Shown here in pieces: positions 14,251 to 28,250 of a stretch of DNA of 57,895 nucleotides. Below the pieces are notes generated by a model. The model searched no databases and was not told where the DNA came from. It was given only the letters and a program-made list of their open reading frames with translations. The position numbers and the translations under genes were made by a program. The number at the start of each line of letters is the position of its first letter. The first letter of the stretch is position 1. Source of the DNA: Saccoglossus kowalevskii (taxonomy: Eukaryota > Hemichordata > Enteropneusta > Harrimaniidae); the NCBI RefSeq assembly GCF_000003605.2, contig NW_003144124.1, forward strand, positions 1 through 57,895, in the 5' to 3' direction.

Positions 14251-16330
14251 AGGATTTAGAGACCAGTATGGCTTTACATATTTTCTAATCCATCCCCCTT
14301 GGCACAGATCTAAGCTCACAGGATTTAGAGACCAGTATGGCTTTACATATTTTCTAATCCATCCCTATCAGCCACCCACCTTTGCACAGATCTAAGCTCA
14401 CAGGATTTAGAGACCAGTATGGCTTTACATATTTTCTAATCCATCTATATCAGCCATCCACCTTGGCACTGATCTAAGCTCACAGGATTTAGAGACCAGT
14501 ATGGCTTTACATATTTTCTAATCCATCCCCCTTGGCACAGATATAAGCTCACAGGATTTAGAGACCTGTATGGCTTTACATATTTTCTAATCCATCCACC
14601 TTTCCACAGATCTAAGCTCACAGGATTTAGAGACCTGTATGGCTTTACATATTTTCTAATCCATCCCTATCAGCCATCCATCTTGGCACTGATCTAAGCT
14701 CACAGGATTAGAGACCAGTATGGCTTTACATATTTTCTAATCCATCCCTATCAGCCATCCATCTTGGCACTGATCTAAGCTCACAGGATTTAGAGACCAG
14801 TATGGCTTTACATATTTTCTAATCCATCCCCCTTGGCACAGATATAAGCTCACAGGATTTAGAGACCAGTATGGCTTTACATATTTTCTAATCCATCCCC
14901 CTTGGCACAGATATAAGCTCACAGGATTTAGAGACCAGTATGGCTTTACATATTTTCTAATCCATCCCCCTTGGCACATATATAAGCTCACAGGATTTAG
15001 AGACCAGTATGGCTTTACATATTTTCTAATCCATCCCCCTTGGCACAGATCTAAGCTCACAGGATTTAGAGACCAGTATGGCTTTACATATTTTCTAATC
15101 CATCCATATCAGCCATCCACCTTGGCACTGATCTAAGCTCACAGGATTTAGAGACCAGTATGGCTTTACATATTTTCTAATCCACCCCCCTTGGCACAGA
15201 TATAAGCTCACAGGTTTAGAGACCAGTATGGCTTTACATATTTTCTAATCCATTCATATCAGCCATCCACCTTGGCAGTGATCTAAGCTTACAGGATTTA
15301 GAGACCAGTATGGCTTTACATATTTTCTAATCCATCCCCCTTGGCACAGATATAAGCTCACATGATTTAGAGACCAGTATGGCTTTACATATTTTCTAAT
15401 CCACCTCCCTTGGCACAGATCTAAGCTCACAGGATTTAGAGACCAGTATGGCTTTACATATTTTCTAATCCATCCCCCTTGGCACAGATATAAGCTCACA
15501 GGATTTAGAGACCAGTATGGCTTTACATATTTTCTAATCCACCTCCCTTGGCACAGATATAAGCTTACAGGATTTAGAGACCAGTATGGCTTTACATATT
15601 TTCTAATCCAACTCCCTTGGCACAGATCTAAGCTCACAGGATTTAGAGACCGGTATGGCTTTACATATTTTCTAATCCATCCCCCTTGGCACAGATCTAA
15701 GCTTACAGGATTTAGAGACCAGTATGGCTTTACATATTTTCTAATCCATCCCTGTCAGCCATCCACCTTGGCACTGATCTAAGCTCACAGGATTAGAGAC
15801 CAGTATGGCTTTACATATTTTCTAATCCATCCCTATCACCCACCCACCTTTGCACAGATCTAAGCTCACAGGATTAGAGACCTGTATGGCTTTACATATT
15901 TTCTAATCCATCCCCCTTGGCACAGATAATTTCATAGATTCAGAGACCAGTATGGCTTAACATATTTTCTAATCCATCCTTATCAGCCATCCATCTTGGC
16001 ACAGATCTAAGCTTACAGGATTTAGAGACCAGTATGGCTTTACATATTTTTCTATCCATCCCTATCAGCCATCCATCTTGGCACTGATCTAAGCTCACAT
16101 AATTAGAGACCAGTATGGCTTTACATATTTTCTAATCCATCCCTATCAGCCATCCATCTTGGCACTGATCTAAGCTCACAGGATTGAGAGACCTGTATGG
16201 CTTTACATATTTTCTAATCCATCCACCTTTCCACAGATCTAAGCTCACAGGATTTAGAGACCAGTATGGCTTTACATATTTTCTAATCCATCCCTATCAG
16301 CCATCCATCTTGGCACTGATCTAAGCTCAC
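14251..16330 (+). repeat. Mixed segment with short runs at 14.8-15.06 and 15.3-15.65 kb
   Basis: Contains two small runs of 69-bp monomers separated by long ones, then a marker monomer at 15923 with a lost g (catagattc). The 15,254-15,640 part has the same monomer order as 10,425, 35,483 and 46,537, including cacatgattt and gaccggtatgg. Confidence 0.85.
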
Positions 16331-16700
16331 AGGATTAGAGACCAGTATGGTTTTACATATTTTCTAATCCATCCCCCTTGGCACAGATATAAGCTCACAG
16401 GATTTAGAGACCAGTATGGCTTTACATATTTTCTAATCCATCCCCCTTGGCACAGATATAAGCTCACAGGATTTAGAGACCAGTATGGCTTTACATATTT
16501 TCTAATCCATCCCCCTTGGCACAGATATAAGCTCACAGGATTTAGAGACCAGTATGGCTTTACATATTTTCTAATCCATCCCCCTTGGCACAGATCTAAG
16601 CTCACAGGATTTAGAGACTAGTATGGCTTTACATATTTTCTAATCCATCCCCCTTGGCACAGATATAAGCTCACAGGATTTAGAGACCAGTATGGCTTTA
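16331..16700 (+). repeat. Run of 69-bp monomers
   Basis: Five nearly identical short monomers with tcccccttggcac spacers. This local homogeneity suggests recent expansion of one copy. Confidence 0.88.
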
Positions 16701-18480
16701 CATATTTTCTAATCCATCCCTATCAGCCATCCACCTTGGCACAGATATAAGCTCACAGGATTTAGAGACCAGTATGGCTTTACATATTTTCTAATCCATC
16801 CCTATCAGCCATCCATCTTGGCACTGATCTAAGCTCACAGGATTCAGAGACCAGTATGGCTTTACATATTTTCTAATCCATCCCTATCAGCCATCCATAT
16901 TGGCACAGATATAAGCTCACAGGATTTAGAAACCAGTATGGCTTTACATATTTTCTAATCCATCCCCCTTGGCACAGATATAAGCTCACAGGATTTAGAG
17001 ACCAGTATGGCTTTACATATTTTCTAATCCATCCCCCTTGGCACAGATATAAGCTCACAGGATTTAGAGACCAGTATGGCTTTACATATTTTCTAATCCA
17101 TGCCTATCAGCCATCCACCTTGCCACAGATATAAGCTCACAGGATTTAGAGACCAGTATGGCTTTACATATTTTCTAGTCCATCCCTATCAGCCATCAAC
17201 CTTGGCACTGATCTAAGCTCACAGGATTAGAGACCTGTATGGCTTTACATATTTTCTAATCCATCCCCCTTGGCACAGATAATTTCATAGGATTCAGAGA
17301 CCAGTATGGCTTAACATATTTTCTAATCCATCCCTATCAGCCATCCATCTTGGCACAGATCTAAGCTTACAGGATTTAGAGAGCAGTATGGCTTTACATA
17401 TTTTCTATTCCATCCCCCTTGGCACAGATATAAGCTCACAGGATTTAGAGACCAGTATGGCTTTACATATTTTCTAATCCACCTCCCTTGGCACAGATGT
17501 AAGCTTACAGGATTTAGAGACCAGTATGGCTTTACATATTTTCTAATCCACCTCCCTTGGCACAGATGTAAGCTCACAGGATTTAGAGACCAGTATGGCT
17601 TTACATATTTTCTAATCCATCCATATCAGCCATCCACCTTGGCACTGATCTAAGCTCACAGGATTTAGAGACCAGTATGGCTTTACATATTTTCTAATCC
17701 ATCCCCCTTGGCACAGATATAAGCTCACAGGATTTAGAGACCTGTATGGCTTTACATATTTTCTAATCCATCCACCTTTCCACAGATCTAAGCTCACAGG
17801 ATTTAGAGACCTGTATGGCTTTACATATTTTCTAATCCATCCCTATCAGCCATCCATCTTGGCACTGATCTAAGCTCACAGGATTAGAGACCCGTATAGC
17901 TTTACATATTTTCTAATCCATCCCTATCAGCCATCCATCTTGGCACTGATCTAAGCTCACAGGATTTAGAGACCAGTATGGCTTTACATATTTTCTAATC
18001 CATCCCCCTTGGCACAGATATAAGCTCACAGGATTTAGAGACCAGTATGGCTTTACATATTTTCTAATCCATCCCTATCAGCTATCCACCTTGCCACAGA
18101 TATAAGCTCACAGGATTTAGAGACCAGTATGGCTTTACATATTTTCTAGTCCATCCCTATCAGCCATCAACCTTGGCACTGATCTAAGCTCACAGGATTT
18201 AGAGACCAGTATGGCTTTACATATTTTCTAATCCATCCCCCTTGGCACAGATATAAGCTTACAGGTTTTAGAGACCAGTATGGCTTTACATATTTTCTAA
18301 TCCAACTCCCTTGGCACAGATCTAAGCTCACAGGATTTAGAGACCAGTATGGCTTTACATATTTTCTAATCCATCCCCCTTGGCACATATCTAAGCTTAC
18401 AGGATTTAGAGACCAGTATGGCTTTACATATTTTCTAATCCATCCCTGTCAGCCGTCCACATTGGCACAGATCTAAGCTC
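16701..18480 (+). repeat. Mixed segment with 80-bp marker and tattcc branch point
   Basis: Long monomers, the marker at 17276, then a gagagcag monomer and the rare 'ctattcc' junction near 17,406, followed by short monomers with cagatgtaag at 17496 and 17565 (69 bp apart). Then a second pass through the mixed series (gacccgtatagc near 17,890, tagtccatcc near 18,148). Confidence 0.86.
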
Positions 18481-18489
18481 ACAGGATTT

Positions 18490-18965
18490 AGAGAGCAGTA
18501 TGGCTTTACATATTTTCTAATCCATCCCCCTTGGCACAGATATAAGCTCACAGGATTTAGAGACCAGTATGGCTTTACATATTTTCTAATCCACCTCCCT
18601 TGGCACAGATATAAGCTTACAGGATTTAGAGACCAGTATGGCTTTACATATTTTCTAATCCATCCCCCTTGGCACAGATATAAGCTCACAGGATTTAGAG
18701 ACCAGTATGGCTTTACATATTTTCTAATCCAACCCCCTTGGCACAGATATAAGCTCACATGATTTAGAGACCAGTATGGCTTTACATATTTTCTAATCCA
18801 CCTCCCTTGGCTCAGATATAAGCTTACAGGATTTAGAGACCAGTATGGCTTTACATATTTTCTAATCCAACTCCCTTGGCACAGATCTAAGCTCACAGGA
18901 TTTAGAGACCAGTATGGCTTTACATATTTTCTAATCCATCCCCCTTGGCACAGATATAAGCTCAC
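18490..18965 (+). repeat. Run of 69-bp monomers
   Basis: Short monomers in the same order as 9,850-10,330 and 19,910-20,510, including cacatgattt and cttggctcag. The open minus-strand frame is a periodicity effect. Confidence 0.9.
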
Positions 18966-18989
18966 AGGATTTAGAGACCAGTATGGCTT

Positions 18990-19910
18990 TACATATTTTT
19001 TAATCCATCCCTATCAGCCATCCACTTTGGCACAGATATAAGCTCACAGGATTTAGAGACCAGTATGGCTTTACATATTTTCTAATCCATCCCTATCAGC
19101 CATCCACCTTGGCACAGATCTAAGCTCACAGGATTTAGAGACTAGTATGGCTTTACATATTTTCTAATCCATCCCTATCAGCCATCCACCTTTGCACAGA
19201 TCTAAGCTCACAGGATTTAGAGACTAGTATGGCTTTACATATTTTCTAATCCATCCCTATCAGCCATCCACCTTGGCACAGATATAAGCTCACAGGATTT
19301 AGAGACCAATATGGCTTTACATATTTTCTAATCCATCCCTAGCAGCCACCCACCTTGGCACATATATAAGCTCACAGGATTTAGAGACCAGTATGGCTTT
19401 ACATATTTTCTAATCCATCCCTATCAGCCATCCATCTTGGCACTGATCTAAGCTCACAGGATTAGAGACCAGTATGGCTTTACATATTTTCTAATCCATC
19501 CCTATCAGCCATCCACCTTGGCACTGATCTAAGCTCACAGGATTTAGAGACCAGTATGGCTTTACATATTTTCTAATCCATCCCCCTTGACACAGATATA
19601 AGCTCACAGGATTTAGATACCAGTCTGGCTTTACATATTTTCTAATCCACCTCCCTTGGCACAGATCTAAGCTCACAGGATTTAGAGACCAGTATGGCTT
19701 TACATATTTTCTAATCCACCTCCCTTGGCACAGATATAAGCTCACAGGATTTAGAGACCAGTATGGCTTTACATATTTTCTAATCCACCTCCCTTGGCAC
19801 AGATATAAGCTTACAGGATTTAGAGACCAGTATGGCTTAACATATTTTCTAATCCATCCCTATCAGCCATCCATTTTGGCACAGATCTAAGCTTACAGGA
19901 TTTAGAGAGC
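18990..19910 (+). repeat. Long-monomer module followed by short monomers
   Basis: Same module as 4,741 and 7,480: ttttttaatcc, gactagt twice, gaccaatatgg, ctagcagccaccc, then gataccagt (about 19,616; here gataccagtctgg) and a gcttaacat step near 19,835. Confidence 0.87.
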
Positions 19911-20520
19911 AGTATGGCTTTACATATTTTCTAATCCATCCCCCTTGGCACAGATATAAGCTCACAGGATTTAGAGACCAGTATGGCTTTACATATTTTC
20001 TAATCCACCTCCCTTGGCACAGATATAAGCTTACAGGATTTAGAGACCAGTATGGCTTTACATATTTTCTAATCCACCTCCCTTGGCACAGATCTAAGCT
20101 CACAGGATTTAGAGACCAGTATGGCTTTACATATTTTCTAATCCACCTCCCTTGGCACAGATATAAGCTCACAGGATTTAGAGACCAGTATGGCTTTACA
20201 TATTTTCTAATCCATCCCCCTTGGCACAGATATAAGCTCACAGGATTTAGAGACCAGTATGGCTTTACATATTTTCTAATCCAACCCCCTTGGCACAGAT
20301 ATAAGCTCACATGATTTAGAGACCAGTATGGCTTTACATATTTTCTAATCCACCTCCCTTGGCTCAGATATAAGCTTACAGGATTTAGAGACCAGTATGG
20401 CTTTACATATTTTCTAATCCAACTCCCTTGGCACAGATCTAAGCTCACAGGATTTAGAGACCAGTATGGCTTTACATATTTTCTAATCCATCCCCCTTGG
20501 CACAGATATAAGCTCACAGG
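19911..20520 (+). repeat. Run of 69-bp monomers
   Basis: About nine short monomers. A 222-codon minus-strand frame spans 19,849-20,517 for the usual 3n reason. Confidence 0.9.
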
Positions 20521-21694
20521 ATTTAGAGACCAGTATGGCTTTACATATTTTTTAATCCATCCCTATCAGCCATCCACTTTGGCACAGATATAAGCTCACA
20601 GGATTTAGAGACCAATATGGCTTTACATATTTTCTAATCCATCCCTAGCAGCCACCCACCTTGGCACAGATATAAGATCACATGATTTAGAGACCAGTAT
20701 GGCTTTACATATTTTCTAATCCATCCCTATCAGCCATCCATCTTGGCACTGATCTAAGCTCACAGGATTAGAGACCAGTATGGCTTTACATATTTTCTAA
20801 TCCATCGCTATCAGCCATCCACCTTGGCACTGATCTAAGCTCACAGGATTTAGAGACCAGTATGGCTTTACATATTTTCTAATCCATCCCCCTTGGCACA
20901 GATATAAGCTCACAGGATTTAGATACCAGTATGGCTTTACATATTTGCTAATCCACCTCCCTTGGCACAGATCTAAGCTCACAGGATTTAGAGACCAGTA
21001 TGGCTTTACATATTTTCTAATCCACCTCCCTTGGCACAGATATAAGCTCACAGGATTTAGAGACCAGTATGGCTTTACATATTTTCTAATCCACCTCCCT
21101 TGGCACAGATATAAGCTTACAGGATTTAGAGACCAGTATGGCTTAACATATTTTCTAATCCATCCCTATCAGCCATCCATCTTGGCACAGATCTAAGCTT
21201 ACAGGATTTAGAGAGCAGTATGGCTTTACATATTTTCTAATCCATCCCCCTTGGCACAGATATAAGCTCACAGGATTTAGAGACCAGTATGGCTTTACAT
21301 ATTTTCTAATCCACCTCCCTTGGCACAGATCTAAGCTCACAGGATTTAGAGACCAGTATGGCTTTACATATTTTCTAATCCATGCCCCTTGGCACAGATA
21401 TAAGCTTACAGGTTTTAGAGACCAGTATGGCTTTACATATTTTCTAATCCAACTCCCTTGGCACAGATCTAAGCTCACAGGATTTAGAGACCAGTATGGC
21501 TTTACATATTTTCTAATCCATCCCTGTCAGCCGTCCACATTGGCACTGATCTAAGCTCACAGGATTAGAGACCAGTATGGCTTTACATATTTTCTAATCC
21601 ATCCCTATCAGTCACCCGCCTTTGCACAGATCTAAGCTCACAGGATTTAGAGACTAGTATGGCTTTACATATTTTCTAATCCATCCCTATCAGC
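20521..21694 (+). repeat. Mixed segment
   Basis: A shortened long-monomer module (the two gactagt copies are missing compared with 18,990), then short monomers, ending in ctgtcagccgtcc (about 21,525) and tcacccgcc (21611). Open frames on plus (20,945-21,196) and minus (20,797-21,051) strands overlap here, showing that both strands are open in the same repeat. Confidence 0.86.
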
Positions 21695-22640
21695 CATCCA
21701 CCTTGGCACAGAATTAAGCTCACAGGATTTAGAGACTAGTATGGCTTTACATACTTTCTAATCCATCCCTATCAGCCATCCACCTTGGCACAGATATAAG
21801 CTCACAGGATTTAGTGACCAGTATGGCTTTACATATTTTCTAATCCATCCCTATCAGCCACCCAACTTGGCACAGATATAAGCTCACAGGATTTAGAGAC
21901 CAGTATGGCTTTACATATTTTCTAATCTATCACTATCAGCCATCCATCTTGGCACTGATCTAAGCTCACAGGATTAGAGACCAGTATGGCTTTACATATT
22001 TTCTAATCCATCCATATCAGCCATCCACCTTGGCACTGATCTAAGCTTACAGGATTTAGAGACCAGTATGGCTTTACATATTTTCTAATCCATCCCCCTT
22101 GGCACAGATCTAAGCTCACAGGATTTAGAGACCAGTATGGCTTTACATATTTTCTAATCCATTCATATCAGCCATCCACCTTGGCACTGATCTAAGCTTA
22201 CAGGATTTAGAGACCAGTATGGCTTTACATATTTTCTAATCCATCCCCCTTGGCACAGATATAAGCTCACAGGATTTAGAGACCAATATGGCTTTACATA
22301 TTTTCTAATCCATCCCCCTTGGCACAGATATAAGCTCACAGGATTTAGAGACCAGTATGGCTTTACATATTTTCTAATCCACCTCCCTTGGCACAGATCT
22401 AAGCTCACAGGATTTAGAGACCAGTATGGCTTTACATATTTTCTAATCCATCCCCCTTGGCACAGATATAAGCTTACAGGATTTAGAGACCAGTATGGCT
22501 TTACATATTTTCTAATCCAACTCCCTTGGCGCAGATCTAAGCTCACAGGATTTAGAGACCAGTATGGCTTTACATATTTTCTAATCCATCCCCCTTGGCA
22601 CAGATAATTTCATACGATTCAGAGACCAGTATGGCTTAAC
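21695..22640 (+). repeat. Block copied at 44,501-45,305 with a two-monomer difference
   Basis: Shares cagaattaagc (21711 and 44517), tttagtgacc and cttggcgcag. The offset is 22,806 up to about 22.3 kb and 22,668 by the far end; the difference of 138 bp is two 69-bp monomers. Confidence 0.9.
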
Positions 22641-23486
22641 ATATTTTCTAATCCATCCCTATCAGCCATCCATCTTGGCACAGATCTAAGCTTACAGGAT
22701 TTAGAGACCAGTATGGCTTTACATATTTTCTAATCCATCCCTATCAGCCACCCACCTTTGCACTGATCTAAGCTCACAGGATTAGAGACCAGTATGGCTT
22801 TACATATTTTCTAATCCATCCATATCAGCCATCCACCTTGGCACTGATCTAAGCTTACAGGATTTAGAGACCAGTATGGCTTTACATATTTTCTAATCCA
22901 TCCCCCTTGGCACAGATCTAAGCTCACAGGATTTAGAGACCAGTATGGCTTTACATATTTTCTAATCCATTCATATCAGCCATCCACCTTGGCACTGATC
23001 TAAGCTTACAGGATTTAGAGACCAGTATGGCTTTACATATTTTCTAATCCATCCCCCTTGGCACAGATATAAGCTCACAGGATTTAGAGACCAGTATGGC
23101 TTTACATATTTTCTAATCCACCTCCCTTGGCACAGATCTAAGCTCACAGGATTTAGAGACCAGTATGGCTTTACATATTTTCTAATCCATCCCCCTTGGC
23201 ACAGATATAAGCTTACAGGTTTTAGAGACCAGTATGGCTTTACATATTTTCTAATCCAACTCCCTTGGCACAGATCTAAGCTCACAGGATTTAGAGACCA
23301 GTATGGCTTTACATATTTTCTAATTTATCCCCCTTGGCACATATATAAGCTTACAGGATTTAGAGACCAGTATGGCTTTACATATTTTCTAATCCATCCC
23401 TGTCAGCCGTCCACATTGGCACTGATCTAAGCTCACAGGATTAGAGACCAGTATGGCTTTACATATTTTCTAATCCATCCCTATCA
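22641..23486 (+). repeat. Segment leading into the 1,666-bp unit, copied near 37.5-38.2 kb
   Basis: From about 22,770 it matches 37,490 onwards at offset 14,717 (ccattcat at 22967 and 37684, acaggtttt, ccgtccacatt). Short and long monomers are mixed. Confidence 0.87.
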
Positions 23487-25152
23487 GTCACCCGCCTTTG
23501 CACAGATCTAAGCTCACAGGATTTAGAGACTAGTATGGCTTTACATATTTTCTAATCCATCCCTATCAGCCATCCACCTTGGCACAGATATAAGCTCACA
23601 GGATTTAGAGACCAGTATGGCTTTACATATTTTCTAATCCATCCCTATCAGCCATCAACCTTGGCACTGATCTAAGCTCACAGGATTAGAGACCTGTATG
23701 GCTTTACATATTTTCTAATCCATCCCCCTTGGCACAGATAATTTCATAGGATCCAGAGACCAGTATGGCTTAACATATTTTCTAATCCATCCCTATCAGC
23801 CATCCATCTTGGCACAGATCTAAGCTTACAGGATTTAGAGACCAGTATGGCTTTACATATTTTCTAATCCATCCCTATCAGCCACCCACCTTTGCACAGA
23901 TCTAAGCTCACAGGATTTAGAGACCAGTATGGCTTTACATATTTTCTAATCCATCCATATCAGCCATCCACCTTGGCACTGATCTAAGCTCACAGGATTT
24001 AGAGACCAGTATGGCTTTACATATTTTCTAATCCATCCCCCTTGGCACAGATATAAGCTCACAGGATTTAGAGACCTGTATGGCTTTACATATTTTCTAA
24101 TCCATCCACCTTTCCACAGATCTAAGCTCACAGGATTTAGAGACCTGTATGGCTTTACATATTTTCTAATCCATCCCTATCAGCCATCCATCTTGGCACT
24201 GATCTAAGCTCACAGGATTAGAGACCCGTATAGCTTTACATATTTTCTAATCCATCCCTATCAGCCATCCATCTTGGCACTGATCTAAGCTCACAGGATT
24301 TAGAGACCAGTATGGCTTTACATATTTTCTAATCCATCCCCCTTGGCACAGATATAAGCTCACAGGATTTAGAGACCAGTATGGCTTTACATATTTTCTA
24401 ATCCATCCCTATCAGCCATCCACCTTGCCACAGATATAAGCTCACAGGATTTAGAGACCAGTATGGCTTTACATATTTTCTAGTCCATCCCTATCAGCCA
24501 TCAACCTTGGCACTGATCTAAGCTCACAGGATTAGAGACCTGTATGGCTTTACATATTTTCTAATCCATCCCCCTTGGCACAGATAATTTCATAGGATTC
24601 AGAGACCAGTATGGCTTAACATATTTTCTAATCCATCCCTATCAGCCATCCATCTTGGCACAGATCTAAGCTTACAGGATTTAGAGAGCAGTATGGCTTT
24701 ACATATGTTCTATTCCATCCCCCTTGGCACAGATATAAGCTCACAGGATTTAGAGACCAGTATGACTTTACATATTTTCTAATCCACCTCCCTTGGCACA
24801 GATCTAAGCTCACAGGATTTAGAGACCAGTATGGCTTTACATATTTTCTAATCCATCCCCCTTGGCACAGATATAAGCTTACAGGTTTTAGAGACCAGTA
24901 TGGCTTTACATATTTTCTAATCCAACTCCCTTGGCACAGATCTAAGCTCACAGGATTTAGAGACCAGTATGGCTTTACATATTTTCTAATCCATCCCCCT
25001 TGGCACATATCTAAGCTTACAGGATTTAGAGACCAGTATGGCTTTACATATTTTCTAATCCATCCCTGTCAGCCGTCCACATTGGCACTGATCTAAGCTC
25101 ACAGGATTAGAGACCAGTATGGCTTTACATATTTTCTAATCCATCCCTATCA
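23487..25152 (+). repeat. 1,666-bp higher-order repeat unit, copy A (22 monomers)
   Basis: Starts at the gtcacccgcc marker. Monomer order: tcacccgcc, ccatccacc, catcaacc, BamHI-type marker, ccatccatc/aagctt, cacccacc, atatcagcc, short/gacctg, cctttccac, gacccgtatagc, ccatccatc, short, ttgccac, tagtcc/catcaacc, marker, gagagcag, catatgttctattcc, then five monomers ending in ccgtccacatt. The next gtcacccgcc is at 25153, exactly 1,666 bp on. Copy C at 32,040 has the same length and order. Confidence 0.93.
23729..23808 (+). repeat. Exemplar of the diverged 80-bp marker monomer (aatttcatagg type)
   Basis: The core is cagataatttcatagg in place of cagatataagctcacagg, two bases shorter, and it is followed by gcttaacat in place of gctttacat. 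It is nearly always preceded by a monomer ending gattagagacctg and followed by a long ccatccatc spacer. I count 29 copies; 'cagata' starts at 1221, 1985, 8888, 9735, 13148, 13993, 15923, 17276, 22601, 23735, 24581, 25401, 26247, 27964, 28112, 32288, 33134, 34652, 38452, 39229, 41815, 45269, 45648, 48726, 49490, 51090, 52185, 56660 and 57728. The copies at 23735, 25401, 32288 and 38452 read ataggatcc, a BamHI site. Confidence 0.93.
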
Positions 25153-26390
25153 GTCACCCGCCTTTGCACAGATCTAAGCTCACAGGATTTAGAGACTAGT
25201 ATGGCTTTACATATTTTCTAATCCATTCCTATCAGCCATCCACCTTGGCACAGATATAAGCTCACAGGATTTAGAGACCAGTATGGCTTTACATATTTTC
25301 TAATCCATCCCTATCAGCCATCAACCTTGGCACTGATCTAAGCTCACAGGATTAGAGACTTGTATGGCTTTACATATTTTCTAATCCATCCCCCTTGGCA
25401 CAGATAATTTCATAGGATCCAGAGACCAGTATGGCTTAACATATTTTCTAATCCATCCCTATCAGCCATCCATCTTGGCACAGATCTAAGCTTACAGGAT
25501 TTAGAGACCAGTATGGCTTTACATATTTTCTAATCCATCCCTATCAGCCACCCACCTTTGCACAGATCTAAGCTCACAGGATTTAGAGACCAGTATGGCT
25601 TTACATATTTTCTAATCCATCCATATCAGCCATCCACCTTGGCACTGATCTAAGCTCACAGGATTTAGAGACCAGTATGGCTTTACATATTTTCTAATCC
25701 ATCCCCCTTGGCACAGATATAAGCTCACAGGATTTAGAGACCTGTATGGCTTTACATATTTTCTAATCCATCCACCTTTCCACAGATCTAAGCTCACAGG
25801 ATTTAGAGACCTGTATGGCTTTACATATTTTCTAATCCATCCCTATCAGCCATCCATCTTGGCACTGATCTAAGCTCACAGGATTAGAGACCAGTATAGC
25901 TTTACATATTTTCTAATCCATTCCTATCAGCCATCCATCTTGGCACTGATCTAAGCTCACAGGATTTAGAGACCAGTATGGCTTTACATATTTTCTAATC
26001 CATCCCCCTTGGCACAGATATAAGCTCACAGGATTTAGAGACCAGTATGGCTTTACATATTTTCTAATCCATCCCTATCAGCCATCCACCTTGCCACAGA
26101 TATAAGCTCACAGGATTTAGAGACCAGTATGGCTTTACATATTTTCTAGTCCATCCATATCAGCCATCAACCTTGGCACTGATCTAAGCTCACAGGATTA
26201 GAGACCTGTATGGCTTTACATATTTTCTAATCCATCCCCCTTGGCACAGATAATTTCATAGGATTCAGAGACCAGTATGGCTTAACATATTTTCTAATCC
26301 ATCCCTATCAGCCATCCATCTTGGCACAGATCTAAGCTTACAGGATTTAGAGAGCAGTATGGCTTTACATATTTTCTATTCCATCCCCCT
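25153..26390 (+). repeat. 1,666-bp higher-order unit, copy B (first part only)
   Basis: Follows copy A directly and repeats its order, with markers at 25401 and 26247 (846 bp apart, as in A). Point differences include ccattcct, gacttg and gaccagtatagc. At the ctattcc junction near 26,378 it leaves the unit and enters a run of short monomers. Confidence 0.9.
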
Positions 26391-27540
26391 TGGCACAGAT
26401 ATAAGCTCACAGGATTTAGAGACCAGTATGGCTTTACATATTTTCTAATCCACCTCCCTTGGCACAGATATAAGCTTACAGGATTTAGAGACCAGTATGG
26501 CTTTACATATTTTCTAATCCACCTCCCTTGGCACAGATGTAAGCTCACAGGATTTAGAGACCAGTATGGCTTTACATATTTTCTAATCCACCTCCCTTGG
26601 CACAGATATAAGCTCACAGGATTTAGAGACCAGTATGGCTTTACATATTTTCTAATCCATCCTCCTTGGCACAGATATAAGCTCACAGGATTTAGAGACC
26701 AGTATGGCTTTACATATTTTCTAATCCAACCCCCTTGGCACAGATATAAGCTCACAGGATTTAGAGACCAGTATGGCTTTACATATTTTCTAATCCACCT
26801 CCCTTGGCACAGATATAAGCTTACAGGATTTAGAGACCAGTATGGCTTTACATATTTTCTAATCCAACTCCCTTGGCACAGATCTAAGCTCACATGATTT
26901 AGAGACCAGTATGGCTTTACATATTTTCTAATCCATCCCCCTTGGCACAGATGTAAGCTTACAGGATTTAGAGACCAGTATGGCTTTACATATTTTCTAA
27001 TCCACCTCCCTTGGCACAGATATAAGCTCACAGGATTTAGAGACCAGTATGGCTTTACATATTTTCTAATCCATCCCCCTTGGCACAGATATAAGCTCAC
27101 AGGATTTAGAGACCAGTATGGCTTTACATATTTTCTAATCCAACCCCCTTGGCACAGATATAAGCTCACAGGATTTAGAGACCAGTATGGCTTTACATAT
27201 TTTCTAATCCACCTCCCTTGGCACAGATATAAGCTTACAGGATTTAGAGACCAGTATGGCTTTACATATTTTCTAATCCAACTCCCTTGGCACAGATCTA
27301 AGCTCACAGGATTTAGAGACCAGTATGGCTTTACATATTTTCTAATCCATCCCCCTTGGCACAGATATAAGCTCACAGGATTTAGAGACCAGTATGGCTT
27401 TACATATTTTCTAATCCACCTCCCTTGGCACAGATATAAGCTTACAGGATTTAGAGACCAGTATGGCTTTACATATTTTCTAATCCACCTCCCTTGGCAC
27501 AGATGTAAGCTCACAGGATTTAGAGACCAGTATGGCTTTA
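26391..27540 (+). repeat. Run of 69-bp monomers with 414- and 552-bp higher-order periods
   Basis: About 16 short monomers. The rare cagatgtaag marker lies at 26536, 26950 and 27502, spacings of 414 (6 x 69) and 552 (8 x 69). The 406-codon minus-strand frame here is the same 23-residue unit over and over. Confidence 0.92.
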
Positions 27541-28250
27541 CATATTTTCTAATCCATCCCTATCAGCCATCCATCTTGGCACTGATCTAAGCTCACAGGA
27601 TTAGAGACCAGTATAGCTTTACATATTTTCTAATCCATTCCTATCAGCCATCCATCTTGGCACTGATCTAAGCTCACAGGATTTAGAGACCAGTATGGCT
27701 TTACATATTTTCTAATCCATCCCCCTTGGCACAGCTATAAGCTCACAGGATTTAGAGACCAGTATGGCTTTACATATTTTCTAATCCATCCCTATCAGCC
27801 ATCCACCTTGCCACAGATATAAGCTCACAGGATTTAGAGACCAGTATGGCTTTACATATTTTCTAGTCCATCCATATCAGCCATCAACCTTGGCACTGAT
27901 CTAAGCTCACAGGATTAGAGACCTGTATGGCTTTACATATTTTCTAATCCATCCCCCTTGGCACAGATAATTTCATAGGATTCAGAGACCAGTATGGCTT
28001 AACATATTTTCTAATCCATCCCTATCAGCCATCCATCTTGGCACTGATCTAAGCTCACAGGATTAGAGACCTGTATGGCTTTACATATTTTCTAATCCAT
28101 CCCCCTTGGCACAGATAATTTCATAGGATTCAGAGACCAGTATGGCTTAACATATTTTCTAATCCATCCCTATCAGCCATCCATCTTGGCACAGATCTAA
28201 GCTTACAGGATTTAGAGAGCAGTATGGCTTTACATATTTTCTAATCCATC
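27541..28250 (+). repeat. Mixed segment with a 148-bp local duplication
   Basis: Repeats the middle of the 1,666-bp unit, then the marker monomer twice (27964 and 28112). The 148-bp spacing is one 80-bp marker plus one 68-bp monomer, so a dimer has been duplicated. Confidence 0.88.

Noticed and set aside
26294-27514. 406-codon minus-strand open frame
   Set aside because: Same periodicity artefact as the other short-monomer runs.
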